DNA from: Actinomycetota bacterium
GTDB lineage: Bacteria > Actinomycetota > Actinomycetes > Actinomycetales > Microbacteriaceae
NCBI GenBank assembly: GCA_020161315.1
Contig: JAIUOH010000004.1
Span: 1-64,000, forward strand
Reading direction: 5' to 3'
DNA length: 64,000 bases
Positions within the stretch are counted from its first letter, which is position 1; every line of letters starts with the position of its first letter. A program made the translations under genes and the position numbers. Below, one piece after another: positions 36,688-45,291 of the stretch. The notes beneath the pieces were generated by a model that was not told where the DNA came from, searched no databases, and saw only the letters and a list, made by a program, of their open reading frames with translations.

Positions 36688-37956
36688 TCAAGAACCTTCC
36701 GGGTTGTGGCTGTCGATCCAGCGGTCGCGGAGTACGCGAGCCGAGAAACGTCCGTCGTGCACCTGCTGCACAAAATCAATGGACTGCGCGCGTTGCGGTG
36801 CGAGATCTCCGTGCATCGAGAGTGCCCGCAAAAGGTCTGCGATGGTGTCGGGGGTTGCCTCAACGATGGGAAGGCGGACTCCGGTTGCATCGAAAACCGC
36901 TGCTCTGACCTGCTCCGAGACCTGTCCGATGACAATGCAGCCTGCCGCCATCGCCTCGCATGCCGCGACCCCGTAGGAACCCGCTCTGAACTGATCGAGC
37001 ATCACGTCCGCTTGAGCGAACTCAGCAGGCATTTCGGACGACGGAACTCCCTGCAGAAGCTTGAACTGGATGATGCCCTCCTGCTCCAGCTGCTGAAGAA
37101 TCGGGAGGATGAACTGTGTGCCCTTGAGTATCGAGTTCGACGGGGAGTGCACGACGCGGAGCGGCCTGGCTCTCGCGTCACTGCCTGCGCGTTCGGTCCT
37201 CCATCGAGCCGGTTCAACTGCGACCGGGCACCAGCTCGCCTCCGGGAGATCGAGAAGAAGGTCGGGCGTCGAGACGAAGATCGGCCTTCCTGCGCGGGTC
37301 AGATAGTCGATGTTTCGCCGCGCGAGGACCTCGGCCCGAGGCAGATAGATCAGTGGATCGTGGAACGAGGACCACGGATTCTCGGCGGCGTGCCTGGACG
37401 GCAGGCGTACGTCAGTTCCATGTGCGAGGAATGCGAGGTCGACGCCTCGTTGCGCGAGGGCCTGCGCCTGGGCCTCCAGCGAGCGGCCGAAGAGTCGGCC
37501 GAAGGGCGGCTCCTCCGCCTCGATCAGGAAATGAGTGCAGTCTCCGGCAGCGCGCAGCTGCCGTTCCTGCCAGTCTCTGTCGTTGTGGTAGGTGCCGAGC
37601 GGGACTTCAAGATCAGTCCGAAACGCAAAGCCCCCGGGTACCTCGATGCTCATGTTCCGCGCGCTGATCGTCGGGTCGGCGCGCTCCAGCGCGCGAGCCC
37701 AGGCGAAGCCCTGTTCGGAGTAGTTCACCGGAGCGATGAGCACCCTCTTGGGGAGATCCTCGAAGACGGTCACGGGTACAGTCCCGGCGGGCGCCGGGCG
37801 TCCCATTCTCCTGGCAGCGATCCTGCCGACCCAGCTGGTGGGGGAATCGGCGATCCGATCGATGAGGGAGTTCAGCCACTGGGGGAGTCTGTTGCGGTTC
37901 ATGGAAGAATCGACCGCCTCGCGGATGTGACCGGCATGGAACCTAATAGTAGTCAT
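36688..37956 (-). CDS. GT-B glycosyltransferase, trio member 2
   Basis: A 422-residue paralog of its neighbours: IAPVNYSEQGFAWARALERAD, AHGTDVRLPSRHAAENPWSSFHD, VVHSPSNSILKGTQFI and VMLDQFRAGSYGVAACEAMAAG. The N-terminus aligns with trio member 3 only from about residue 19, so a start at Met19 (37902) is possible; neither start has a clear ribosome site. It is the first gene of a two-gene minus-strand set diverging from the NodB-like gene at 38068. Confidence 0.65.
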   Translation of the reverse strand: MTTIRFHAGHIREAVDSSMNRNRLPQWLNSLIDRIADSPTSWVGRIAARRMGRPAPAGTVPVTVFEDLPKRVLIAPVNYSEQGFAWARALERADPTISARNMSIEVPGGFAFRTDLEVPLGTYHNDRDWQERQLRAAGDCTHFLIEAEEPPFGRLFGRSLEAQAQALAQRGVDLAFLAHGTDVRLPSRHAAENPWSSFHDPLIYLPRAEVLARRNIDYLTRAGRPIFVSTPDLLLDLPEASWCPVAVEPARWRTERAGSDARARPLRVVHSPSNSILKGTQFILPILQQLEQEGIIQFKLLQGVPSSEMPAEFAQADVMLDQFRAGSYGVAACEAMAAGCIVIGQVSEQVRAAVFDATGVRLPIVEATPDTIADLLRALSMHGDLAPQRAQSIDFVQQVHDGRFSARVLRDRWIDSHNPEGS

Positions 37957-38067
37957 CCCGTCGCGGCTTTATCTGAATCGGGCGATTCGGAGCCAGCATA
38001 TTACACTTAAGGTCTACCGGGCACCCGAGTGGCCGGGACAAGTGAATTATCGCAAGAAAGCTCTGGA

Positions 38068-38742
38068 ATGCAAGCCGCCAATGAACCGCGCTTTGACTAC
38101 TCGTTCGAATCGTACGCAGACACGCTGCGTGCATATCGCGAGGCCGGATACGAAGTCACCTCGTTCGATACGTATCTTCGCGAGCCCTCCGCACGGCACA
38201 TGATCCTTCGTCACGATATCGACAACTCCATCGAGCAGGCACTGCGCGTCGCGTATATCGACGCGGAAGCGGGGTGCAGCTCGACGTTCTTCCTGCGAGT
38301 GCACGCACGCGGCTACAATCTCTTGAGCCTCCAATCGATGCAAATTCTCCAGGAAATAGAAGAGTTGGGTCATGAGGTTCAGCTCCACCTCGAAGGAGGT
38401 CTCGGCGAGTGGCTCGGCGGCGATAACCTTCAATGGGCCGACCGTCAGCGTGCGGCGTTCGAAGCCGCCGTCGGTCGACCGATGCGAGGCTTCAGCTCGC
38501 ACGAGCCCGCTAGAATGGGGGGACTTGAGTTTGCGAATCAGTTGCTTGATCGCTGGTCGGACTCAGTTGATTATCATGCCTACCAAGAGCGGTTTATGAC
38601 TCCGCAGATGAAGTATCTCAGCGATTCCAGCGGGAGATGGCGTGAAGGGCATTTCGGTCTCTGGGTGGGCAAGGAACCGCTCATGCAGGTCCTCACGCAT
38701 CCGTTCTGGTGGTTCGAGAAGGTTCCCGCCGAGAACTACTGA
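38068..38742 (+). CDS. NodB-like polysaccharide deacetylase-type protein
   Basis: A 224-residue soluble protein without signal peptide. RHMILRHDIDNSIEQALRVAYIDAEAG carries the His-Asp-Ile-Asp signature seen in cytoplasmic NodB-like proteins of polysaccharide clusters, HEVQLHLEG supplies a His motif and RGFSSHEPARMG another conserved-type site. I prefer the ATG at 38068; a GTG at 38029 would add 13 non-conserved residues. In this cluster it could deacetylate a nucleotide or lipid-linked amino sugar, freeing an amine for the acylation module next door. That role is inference. Confidence 0.6.
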   Translation: MQAANEPRFDYSFESYADTLRAYREAGYEVTSFDTYLREPSARHMILRHDIDNSIEQALRVAYIDAEAGCSSTFFLRVHARGYNLLSLQSMQILQEIEELGHEVQLHLEGGLGEWLGGDNLQWADRQRAAFEAAVGRPMRGFSSHEPARMGGLEFANQLLDRWSDSVDYHAYQERFMTPQMKYLSDSSGRWREGHFGLWVGKEPLMQVLTHPFWWFEKVPAENY

Positions 38743-38768
38743 TCGACGCGAATTCCTCATCACCGGGA

Positions 38769-39686
38769 CTACGTATCGCTTCGAGGTAGTCGATCCCCGA
38801 TACGGCGTGCTGGATTGCCCATTCTGATTTCGTTTGCGGGTATGGATTTGAGTGCAATCCCACCCATTCCCAATTGTGAATTTCTGCCAAGAGTTGCGCC
38901 GTCGATCGTAACAGTGTTCGGTCCGACCCATACTTCGTCTTCAACGACGACTGAACCGGAAATCTTCGCGCCGGCGAGAATGAGTACATTCTTACCAACT
39001 CTTGCGTTGTGTGCGACGTGAACATGGTCGTCTGTCTTGGTGTACTCGCCTATCTCCGTGGGTGAGATGGTACCCGAGCAGACGGTGCTGAAGGCTCCGA
39101 TCTCGACGTGTCGGCCGATCCTCACCGAGCCGATATGGGGGATACGAAAATTGTTTCCTTCGGGATCCTTTTCTATGCCGAAGCCCTCTTCGCCGATCAC
39201 CACGTGACTTTTGATGAGGGAGTGCTCGCCGATTTCTACTTCTCGGCCGATGACCACGTGGTCTCTCACTTCGCAGAACGCACCAAGCTTCGCGCCTTCG
39301 CGAACGACCGAGAACTCGCCGACGGTCGCCATCGGATGAACTGAGGCACTCGGGTGCACGCGCGCCGTCGCGGCAACTCCCGGTGTCACAGGAGGAGCGG
39401 CGAATGCTGCAACTGCGATCGCGAATGCATAGCGCGGATTCTGTACTTCGATCATGGTGCCGAGCGCCGGGAGCACCGAGGATCCGCCTGCAGGAATGAG
39501 CACGAGTGCGGAGTCGCTCAGTGCCCGCACAATCGAATCTGCGTACTTCTCGAAGGAGGTGGCGAAGGTCAGCGAGCCCTTGGTTGCCATGCCGATCGAC
39601 TGTACATTCGTTACGGTAATATCCGCGCCAATTAGTGCAGAATCAAGGAGGTGGGCGATCTGAGAAGCAGCTACTGAAATGGTCAT
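38769..39686 (-). CDS. LpxD-like N-acyltransferase (left-handed beta-helix)
   Basis: A 305-residue protein with the two-part LpxD architecture: an N-terminal domain of about 100 residues and hexapeptide repeats from about residue 115. EEGFGIEKDPEGNNFRIPHIGSVRIG and the VHVAHNARVG stretch match LpxD, where the His of the AHN motif is the catalytic base for N-acylation of a UDP-amino sugar by a 3-hydroxyacyl-ACP. The C-terminus KSIPANEIRMGNPARR is also typical. It diverges from an acyl carrier protein gene across only 90 bases. In an organism without lipid A it most likely makes an N-acylated nucleotide sugar for an exported glycan. Confidence 0.78.
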   Translation of the reverse strand: MTISVAASQIAHLLDSALIGADITVTNVQSIGMATKGSLTFATSFEKYADSIVRALSDSALVLIPAGGSSVLPALGTMIEVQNPRYAFAIAVAAFAAPPVTPGVAATARVHPSASVHPMATVGEFSVVREGAKLGAFCEVRDHVVIGREVEIGEHSLIKSHVVIGEEGFGIEKDPEGNNFRIPHIGSVRIGRHVEIGAFSTVCSGTISPTEIGEYTKTDDHVHVAHNARVGKNVLILAGAKISGSVVVEDEVWVGPNTVTIDGATLGRNSQLGMGGIALKSIPANEIRMGNPARRIGDRLPRSDT

Positions 39687-39776
39687 GCATTCAACTCTAG
39701 TTACCAAGGCACGATTGGTCTTACGTGCTAGTCTTAGTGGGTTCAAGTTGACAGTGAAACTGAAATGAGGCTGACC

Positions 39777-40001
39777 GTGAAGGATACTGAACTGACCGCG
39801 CTGGTTGAAGAGATCCTCGAGCTCGAAGCCGGCACCGTGAAGCTCGATGATCTGCTCGAGGGCATCGAATGGGACTCGCTCGCGAACATCACCTTTATCG
39901 CTGAAATCGATTCTCGATTGGGTCGGGTTGTCGAAGCAGATGCACTTAACGAATGCAAAACGGTGAGGGATCTCGGCGCTTTGATTGATGAAGCCAGATA
40001 A
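39777..40001 (+). CDS. Acyl carrier protein, dedicated
   Basis: A 74-residue acidic helical protein. The phosphopantetheine attachment site is the Ser in IEWDSLANITFI (about residue 34), the family DSL motif. I start at the GTG at 39777, six bases after GAGG; an ATG at 39765 has no ribosome site. It overlaps the FabG-like gene by 14 bases. It is separate from the housekeeping fatty-acid ACP judging by context, and probably carries the short acyl chain built by the adjacent KAS III and reductase for the LpxD-like transferase. Confidence 0.82.
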   Translation: MKDTELTALVEEILELEAGTVKLDDLLEGIEWDSLANITFIAEIDSRLGRVVEADALNECKTVRDLGALIDEAR

Positions 40002-40758
40002 AGTGTCGTTCCTCTCGCTCGAGGGCGCACCAGTTCTGGTGACAGGGGCATCAAGCGGTATTGGTCGTGCAGTGTCCATCGCTGCGGCGAAGCAAGGGGC
40101 ACGAGTTGCCCTTTTTGGCAGGGACCTCAATCGACTGAACGAAACGCTTGTCACCATGCCCGGAGAAGGTCATGTTGTTTTTCAGCATGATGTGACTGAT
40201 CTTGACGGCATTGCCGACAAAGTAAGGCAGGCCTCGAACGAGCTAGGCGGAATTCGCGGATTCGTACATGCTGCTGGAGTGCAGACCACCACGCCGTTGC
40301 GGACTCTGGAGCTCTCGGCTGTGCAACGCTTGATGGATGTTAACGTGACCAGCGCATTCGCATTTGTTCGTGCCATTCGACATCGACAAGTTCGACTTCC
40401 CCAAACTTCGTTGGTTTTGCTCGCGTCCGTTCTCGGGCAGGTTGGGCAAGCCGGTGTTAGCGCGTATTCAGCTTCCAAAGGTGCCATCATTTCTTTGACG
40501 CGTTCACTTGCCTTGGAATTGTCCAGAGAAGACGTGCGGGTGAATGCAATCTGCCCTGGAGTCGTTGAAACAGAAATGACACAAAAGTTCAGTGCAACAC
40601 TCGGTCAAGCAAATTTTGCCCGGGTTGCCGAGGCGCACCCGCTTGGTCTCGGATCGCCCGAGGACGTAGCAAATGCTGCACTATTCCTTCTGTCCCCCGC
40701 GTCGAGATGGGTGACTGGGACTACGCTTTCGGTTGATGGCGGCTATACAGCTCAGTGA
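39988..40758 (+). CDS. 3-oxoacyl-ACP reductase (FabG-like SDR)
   Basis: A 256-residue classical short-chain dehydrogenase. The NADP site is TGASSGIGRA (about residues 19-28), NAG is replaced by HAAG, and the catalytic residues are Ser in LLASVLGQ and YSASK. ICPGVVETEM and VDGGYTAQ complete the pattern. FabG enzymes reduce 3-oxoacyl-ACP to (R)-3-hydroxyacyl-ACP, the donor class used by LpxD. The gene is translationally coupled to the ACP gene upstream. Base composition is lower in GC than the flanking rhamnose genes. Confidence 0.85.
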   Translation: MKPDKVSFLSLEGAPVLVTGASSGIGRAVSIAAAKQGARVALFGRDLNRLNETLVTMPGEGHVVFQHDVTDLDGIADKVRQASNELGGIRGFVHAAGVQTTTPLRTLELSAVQRLMDVNVTSAFAFVRAIRHRQVRLPQTSLVLLASVLGQVGQAGVSAYSASKGAIISLTRSLALELSREDVRVNAICPGVVETEMTQKFSATLGQANFARVAEAHPLGLGSPEDVANAALFLLSPASRWVTGTTLSVDGGYTAQ

Positions 40759-40807
40759 CATGAGTCGTTGAATTGGTCTTGCACATTCGAAATAGGTGGT
40801 AGTGCGT

Positions 40808-41818
40808 ATGAAAGCACGTATTGAGGCAGTTGCTACTGCGTTTCCAGAGTCCGAGCTTTCGGATGAGAAGCTCGAGCAGGAGCATCCGGAGTGGAATGTC
40901 CGAAAGCTAGGTCGGACGACCGGTATCAAAAATCGGAATGTTGCGGGCGACGAGGTTATGAGCTCCGATCTCGCAGCACAGGCTGCGTTGCGTCTATTTG
41001 AAGAAAACGGCATCGATCCGAAAAGCATCGACTACTTGCTCCTTTGTACACAGAGCCCAGATTTCCCACTTCCGACCACCGCATGCGTGGTGCAGAACGC
41101 AGTCGGGATGCGAACCAGCGTGGGAGCCGTGGATATCAATTTGGGTTGCAGCGGGTTTGTCTACTCCTTGGCCTTCGCAAAGGGGCTGATCGAGACAGGT
41201 CAGGCCAGCACGGTGCTCGTTATTACCGTCGAGACTTTCAGTAAGTTTGCTAACCCGGATGACAAAGCTACACGTCCAATCTTTGGTGACGGAGCTTCTG
41301 CGGTGCTTGTCAGTTCTGATCCTTCAGAGCGAGACTTCCTTGATGGCTTCGTGCTTGGCACCGATGGTGAAGGCGGTAAACACCTCGTGGTTCCCGCTGG
41401 CAGTCTGGCGGATGGCAAACGAATCTCGGCAGGTTCACCTGCATCCGTTCGAGAGCTTGAGTCAAATGGCTATGACATGTATATGGATGGAACGGAGATA
41501 TTCAACTTTACGCTGAGAGTCGTTCCGGACTGTGTGGATCAAGTGCTCTCGAAAGCAAATCTGACCCTCGACGAAATCGATCATGTGATCTTCCACCAGG
41601 CAAACGGTTTCTTGATTGAGCACCTTCGAAAGAAGCTCGAGATCCCACGGGAGAAGTTCTTGATATCGATGGCGGACTACGGAAACACGGGTTCTTCCAC
41701 CATCCCGATCGTGCTGCACGACGCGCTCAAGGACGCCAAGATTTCGCGAGGCGATAAGGTGTTGGTCGTCGGATTCGGAGTCGGTTTGTCATGGGGAGGA
41801 GCGGTGCTGACATGGTAA
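40808..41818 (+). CDS. 3-oxoacyl-ACP synthase III (FabH-like), copy 1
   Basis: A 336-residue KAS III thiolase-fold enzyme. The catalytic triad is visible: Cys in NLGCSGFVYSL, His in VIFHQANGFL and Asn in YGNTGSSTIP. The C-terminus GFGVGLSWGGAVLTW is typical. KAS III joins a short acyl-CoA to malonyl-ACP, giving for example acetoacetyl-ACP. The ATG at 40808 has a GGTGGT site. The gene is 49 bases after the reductase and overlaps copy 2 by seven bases. Confidence 0.87.
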   Translation: MKARIEAVATAFPESELSDEKLEQEHPEWNVRKLGRTTGIKNRNVAGDEVMSSDLAAQAALRLFEENGIDPKSIDYLLLCTQSPDFPLPTTACVVQNAVGMRTSVGAVDINLGCSGFVYSLAFAKGLIETGQASTVLVITVETFSKFANPDDKATRPIFGDGASAVLVSSDPSERDFLDGFVLGTDGEGGKHLVVPAGSLADGKRISAGSPASVRELESNGYDMYMDGTEIFNFTLRVVPDCVDQVLSKANLTLDEIDHVIFHQANGFLIEHLRKKLEIPREKFLISMADYGNTGSSTIPIVLHDALKDAKISRGDKVLVVGFGVGLSWGGAVLTW

Positions 41819-42822
41819 ACGCATATGTGAAGGCTGTCAGCTATTTTCTTCCGGAGACGGAGCTGACCAACGATGACCTCTCGAAGGCATTCCCAGAGTG
41901 GAGTGTGGAGAAGATCGGAGCCAAGACCGGCATTCAGACGAGACACATTGCAGGTGAGGACACCTTCTCGTCAGATCTCGCCGCGGCCGCGGCAGAGCGG
42001 GTCTTCAGCGAGTCCGGAGTCGGGCCTGACGATATCGACTTCCTGATCGTCTGTACGCAGAGCGCCGACTACTACATGCCGATTACCGCGGGCATCGTCC
42101 ATCGCAAGCTCGGGCTGCGGTACGGAATAGGGGCCACCGACTTCAACCTTGGCTGCTCCGGCTACATCTACGGGCTGGGCCTCGCGAAAGGGCTCATTGA
42201 GACCTCGATCGCAACCCAGGTGCTCCTAATCACAGTGGACACCTACACTAAGTACCTCAACGAGGAAGACAAGAGCGTCCGGACGATCTTTGGGGATGGA
42301 GCTGCGGCGACAATCATCGCTGCAACGAACGGGGAACAGCGGATCCAGGCGCCCGTCTACGGTACCGATGGAAGCGGGGCAGGCTCACTTATTGTGCCGC
42401 GCGGCGGCCTTGGCGACGGAACGAAAATTGAGCCGAAGTCTGCGCCGGAAGCTCGGTCCCTAACACCTTCGCGGTACGACCTGTACATGGATGGTCCGGC
42501 GATCTTCAATTTTACTCTCGACGTGGTGCCACCCACGGTGACCGAGGTGTTGGCGAGATCGAACGAGAGACTCGAAGACATCGACCTCTTCGTCTTCCAC
42601 CAGGCCAATGCGTTCATGCTCGGCCATTTGCGCAAGAAGCTGGGAATCGATGAAGAAAAGTTCTTCATTTCGATGGAGAATTCTGGCAACACCGTCTCGT
42701 CAACCATCCCGATTGCTCTCGCCGAAGCTGAACGTGCCGGCGCACTGACTCGTGGGATGCGGGTCATGCTCCTCGGATTCGGTGTCGGTCTCTCCTGGGG
42801 CGGACTGACACTCACCTGGTGA
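41812..42822 (+). CDS. 3-oxoacyl-ACP synthase III (FabH-like), copy 2
   Basis: A second KAS III, also 336 residues, co-linear with copy 1 and perhaps half identical by eye. Triad: Cys in NLGCSGYIYGL, His in VFHQANAFML, Asn in NSGNTVSSTIP. The C-terminus GFGVGLSWGGLTLTW is almost the same. The ATG at 41812 overlaps the copy 1 stop and has GGAGGAG ten bases upstream. Since both copies keep all three catalytic residues, they could act on different primers or as a heterodimer. Base composition rises toward the GC-rich norm compared with copy 1. Confidence 0.87.
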   Translation: MVNAYVKAVSYFLPETELTNDDLSKAFPEWSVEKIGAKTGIQTRHIAGEDTFSSDLAAAAAERVFSESGVGPDDIDFLIVCTQSADYYMPITAGIVHRKLGLRYGIGATDFNLGCSGYIYGLGLAKGLIETSIATQVLLITVDTYTKYLNEEDKSVRTIFGDGAAATIIAATNGEQRIQAPVYGTDGSGAGSLIVPRGGLGDGTKIEPKSAPEARSLTPSRYDLYMDGPAIFNFTLDVVPPTVTEVLARSNERLEDIDLFVFHQANAFMLGHLRKKLGIDEEKFFISMENSGNTVSSTIPIALAEAERAGALTRGMRVMLLGFGVGLSWGGLTLTW

Positions 42823-42898
42823 GCTACGATGTCGTCGTTGCCGGAGGGCATACGCGGTCTTGTCGGATCCTCGAGCAGTGCTGCTGCCCGACCCCCAC

Positions 42899-44128
42899 TC
42901 ACACGTTGTTGGGGGCAGCTATCCACTCGTCGATGAGCACCTGCGCGCTTCTTTCGCCCGAGTGAATTGCAGAAACGTACGCTCTTCCCTCTTCGGCGAT
43001 CTCTCGGGAGCGTGCAGGGTCCGAGATCAACTCGGTGATGACCTCGCCGAGGGTATCGGGCGTTGCTTCGACGATTGGCAAGGTCCATCCGGTGGAAACC
43101 TCGATGTGGTGACGTACTTCGGGCAGCACATGGCCCACGACGACCCGACCGGCCGCCATCGCTTCGCATGCTGCAACCCCATACGATCCGAGCCGGAACT
43201 GGTCCAGTACAATATCGGAGGCGCCGATCACGCGCGGCATCGCCTCCGAAGCGACCCCGGAAACCAGTTCAAACTCGATTCGCTTCGAGTCGATCAGTCC
43301 GGAAAGAGCGGGTTGGATGCGATCGCTGCCCTTTTGCAAGGGGTCGCTCGAAGCATGAATGACGCGTGCCGAGCCGCTCTGGAGGACCGGATTGCTGCTG
43401 GCGAATCGCTGCTCGTCCACGACGACGGGGCACCAGCTTGCCCACGGCACGTCGAGGAGCAGGTCCGGGGTCGAGACGAAGACCGCGAGCCGCGAACGCT
43501 GGAGCAACTGCAGGTTCGTTTCGGCTTCTCCTTGCAGTAGCTCGGTCCTCGGATCTTCCGGATACGGGGACCAGGGTGTGCGTGCGCGGTGCGCGGCCGG
43601 GTTGCGGATATCGGTTCCGTGACAGAGGAACGCGACCGAGAGACCGGATCGTTCGAGCGCCTCGATCTCCCGTTCGACATTGCGGTCAAATCGCTGACCG
43701 AACATCGACCGTTCCGCTTCGACCAGGACGTGGGTAAACCGTCGGGCCGCCTCCCATTCTGCTTCTGCCCAGGTCTGAGATGCATTGACCGCCGCAATGG
43801 GTACGGAGGTATCTGCGGCGAACGCAAAACCTCCGGGGAGTCGCACCGCCATGTTCTGCGCCCCGATGCGCTGATCCGCTCGCTCCAGGGCTCGCGCCCA
43901 GAGGTAGCCTTGTCCGGCGTAATTGGTGGGAGCGATGTACACGCGGATCTCGGAGTCAGGCACACTGGTCACCGGTGCCGATCCGCTTCCGAGCAGCAAC
44001 GCCGCGAGGCGCCCGACGAACCCGTCGGGTTTCCGTGCCGGAAGCTCCATCATCTTCCGCGCCCACCGAGGCAGCTTCGACCGATTGTTGACGAGTTGTC
44101 CGGCGATCCGCTCGAACAGTCCGCTCAT
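42899..44128 (-). CDS. GT-B glycosyltransferase, trio member 3
   Basis: A 409-residue paralog of the genes at 35508 and 36688: IAPTNYAGQGYLWARALERAD, CHGTDIRNPAAHRARTPWSPYP, VIHASSDPLQKGSDRI and IVLDQFRLGSYGVAACEAMAAGRVVV. The start at 44128 (MSGLFERIAG) overlaps the stop of the upstream GT4 gene by four bases. It converges on the second KAS III gene. The separation from its two relatives by the acyl module suggests rearrangement or stepwise assembly of the block. Confidence 0.65.
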   Translation of the reverse strand: MSGLFERIAGQLVNNRSKLPRWARKMMELPARKPDGFVGRLAALLLGSGSAPVTSVPDSEIRVYIAPTNYAGQGYLWARALERADQRIGAQNMAVRLPGGFAFAADTSVPIAAVNASQTWAEAEWEAARRFTHVLVEAERSMFGQRFDRNVEREIEALERSGLSVAFLCHGTDIRNPAAHRARTPWSPYPEDPRTELLQGEAETNLQLLQRSRLAVFVSTPDLLLDVPWASWCPVVVDEQRFASSNPVLQSGSARVIHASSDPLQKGSDRIQPALSGLIDSKRIEFELVSGVASEAMPRVIGASDIVLDQFRLGSYGVAACEAMAAGRVVVGHVLPEVRHHIEVSTGWTLPIVEATPDTLGEVITELISDPARSREIAEEGRAYVSAIHSGERSAQVLIDEWIAAPNNV

Positions 44129-45291
44129 CGTCTCGCCTTCCCTTCGATCGATCGTTCGATCACTGTGGCAACTCGACTCGCCACTGCGGCCATGGAGTGG
44201 TTGGCCTTGGTCCATGCGGCGATCTGCCCTCGGAGATCAGGCCGCGGCGGGGCGTCCGCGAGGGCACTCATGGCGTCGGCGATCTGCTTCGGGTCGTAGT
44301 CGGTGGCTGCCCCGGCGGGGACGTGCGCAGAGGCTCCGAGCAGGAAATCGCGTGTCGGTCCTGGTCCGGCAAAGATCACAGGGCAGCCTGAGGCCAGTGA
44401 GGAGTAGATCTTCGTCGTGAACGCGTACTCGTATCCGCCTCCCGGGAGCAGCGTGGCGAGAGACCCGGTCGCTCGAGAGAAACGCTCATTGAGTTCGGCG
44501 GATGAGACTGGCGCATTGAACGTCACGGATTCTTCGATCCCATATGTCGCAGCGCGGGCGAGCATCTCGTCCTGCCCGGTGCCGTTGCCGAGGAAGGCAA
44601 GTCGGAACTCTGGATGGGTCTTGTGGAACTCCGCGAATGCATCGATGAGGATCGAGGCCCCATGCAACTCGGAGAATGTTCCCGCGTAGAGAAAAACCGG
44701 TTCGAGGGACTCTTGCTCACGGTAGAAGAAGGAATCGGTGTCTGCGCCGAAACCAGTGATCTCTGCGGATGTCGCGACGCCCAGCGCACGGACCCGGTCG
44801 ACCACTCCCTGAGAGATGGTGACGAGCGATGTCGCGCCGTGCAGTGCGATTCTCTCGATACCTCGAAGCACACGTATGACGAGTGAGGAGTCCGTGGCAT
44901 GGGCTGCAGCATCGGACCAGATATCCGCCGCGTCGTAGACGTAGGGAATCCGGCGGAGTGCGCATACGAATCGCACGACCGCGCCCGTGGTCGGAGGCGG
45001 TTCAACGAATACCGCATCCGGGCGCTTGGCGAAAAGCAGGCGGAAGAAGAGCGGGATGTCGAAACTCATGTACTGCACGTAGCCTCGGACGTAGCCCTGG
45101 CGGTCTCGAAGCACAGGAAACCCTCGAACGCGTTCAGCGCGCGGCATCGTGCGAAGGCCTTTGGGCGGAGTGACGGTGTATACGGCCACCTCATGTCCGC
45201 GTGCCGTCAGTGCGTCGGCGATCGCGCCGAGCACGAGCGATGCCGCAGCGGGCTCGGGGCGATAGATTCGAGTGGCGACGATGACTCGCAC
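44125..45291 (-). CDS. Family 4 glycosyltransferase (WcaI/fucosamine-transferase-like)
   Basis: A 388-residue GT-B enzyme. The GTG start at 45291 has a strong GGAGGT site eight bases upstream; the open frame further upstream is unrelated. The N-terminal strand is VIVATRIYRPEPAAASLVLGAIADAL, and PYVYDAADIWSDAA is the stretch shared with N-acetyl-fucosamine/mannosyl-type GT4 enzymes. The donor domain starts at PVFLYAGTFSELHGASIL and ends with TTKIYSSLASGCPVIFAG, carrying the Lys and the nucleotide-binding loop. It is first in a two-gene set with trio member 3. Confidence 0.8.
   Translation of the reverse strand: MRVIVATRIYRPEPAAASLVLGAIADALTARGHEVAVYTVTPPKGLRTMPRAERVRGFPVLRDRQGYVRGYVQYMSFDIPLFFRLLFAKRPDAVFVEPPPTTGAVVRFVCALRRIPYVYDAADIWSDAAAHATDSSLVIRVLRGIERIALHGATSLVTISQGVVDRVRALGVATSAEITGFGADTDSFFYREQESLEPVFLYAGTFSELHGASILIDAFAEFHKTHPEFRLAFLGNGTGQDEMLARAATYGIEESVTFNAPVSSAELNERFSRATGSLATLLPGGGYEYAFTTKIYSSLASGCPVIFAGPGPTRDFLLGASAHVPAGAATDYDPKQIADAMSALADAPPRPDLRGQIAAWTKANHSMAAVASRVATVIERSIEGKARR

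Noticed and set aside
24336..42822. A true lipid A pathway
   Set aside because: LpxA- and LpxD-like genes are present, but no LpxB, LpxC, LpxH or LpxK is seen, and the other genes mark a Gram-positive. The enzymes are better read as acylating glycan sugars.
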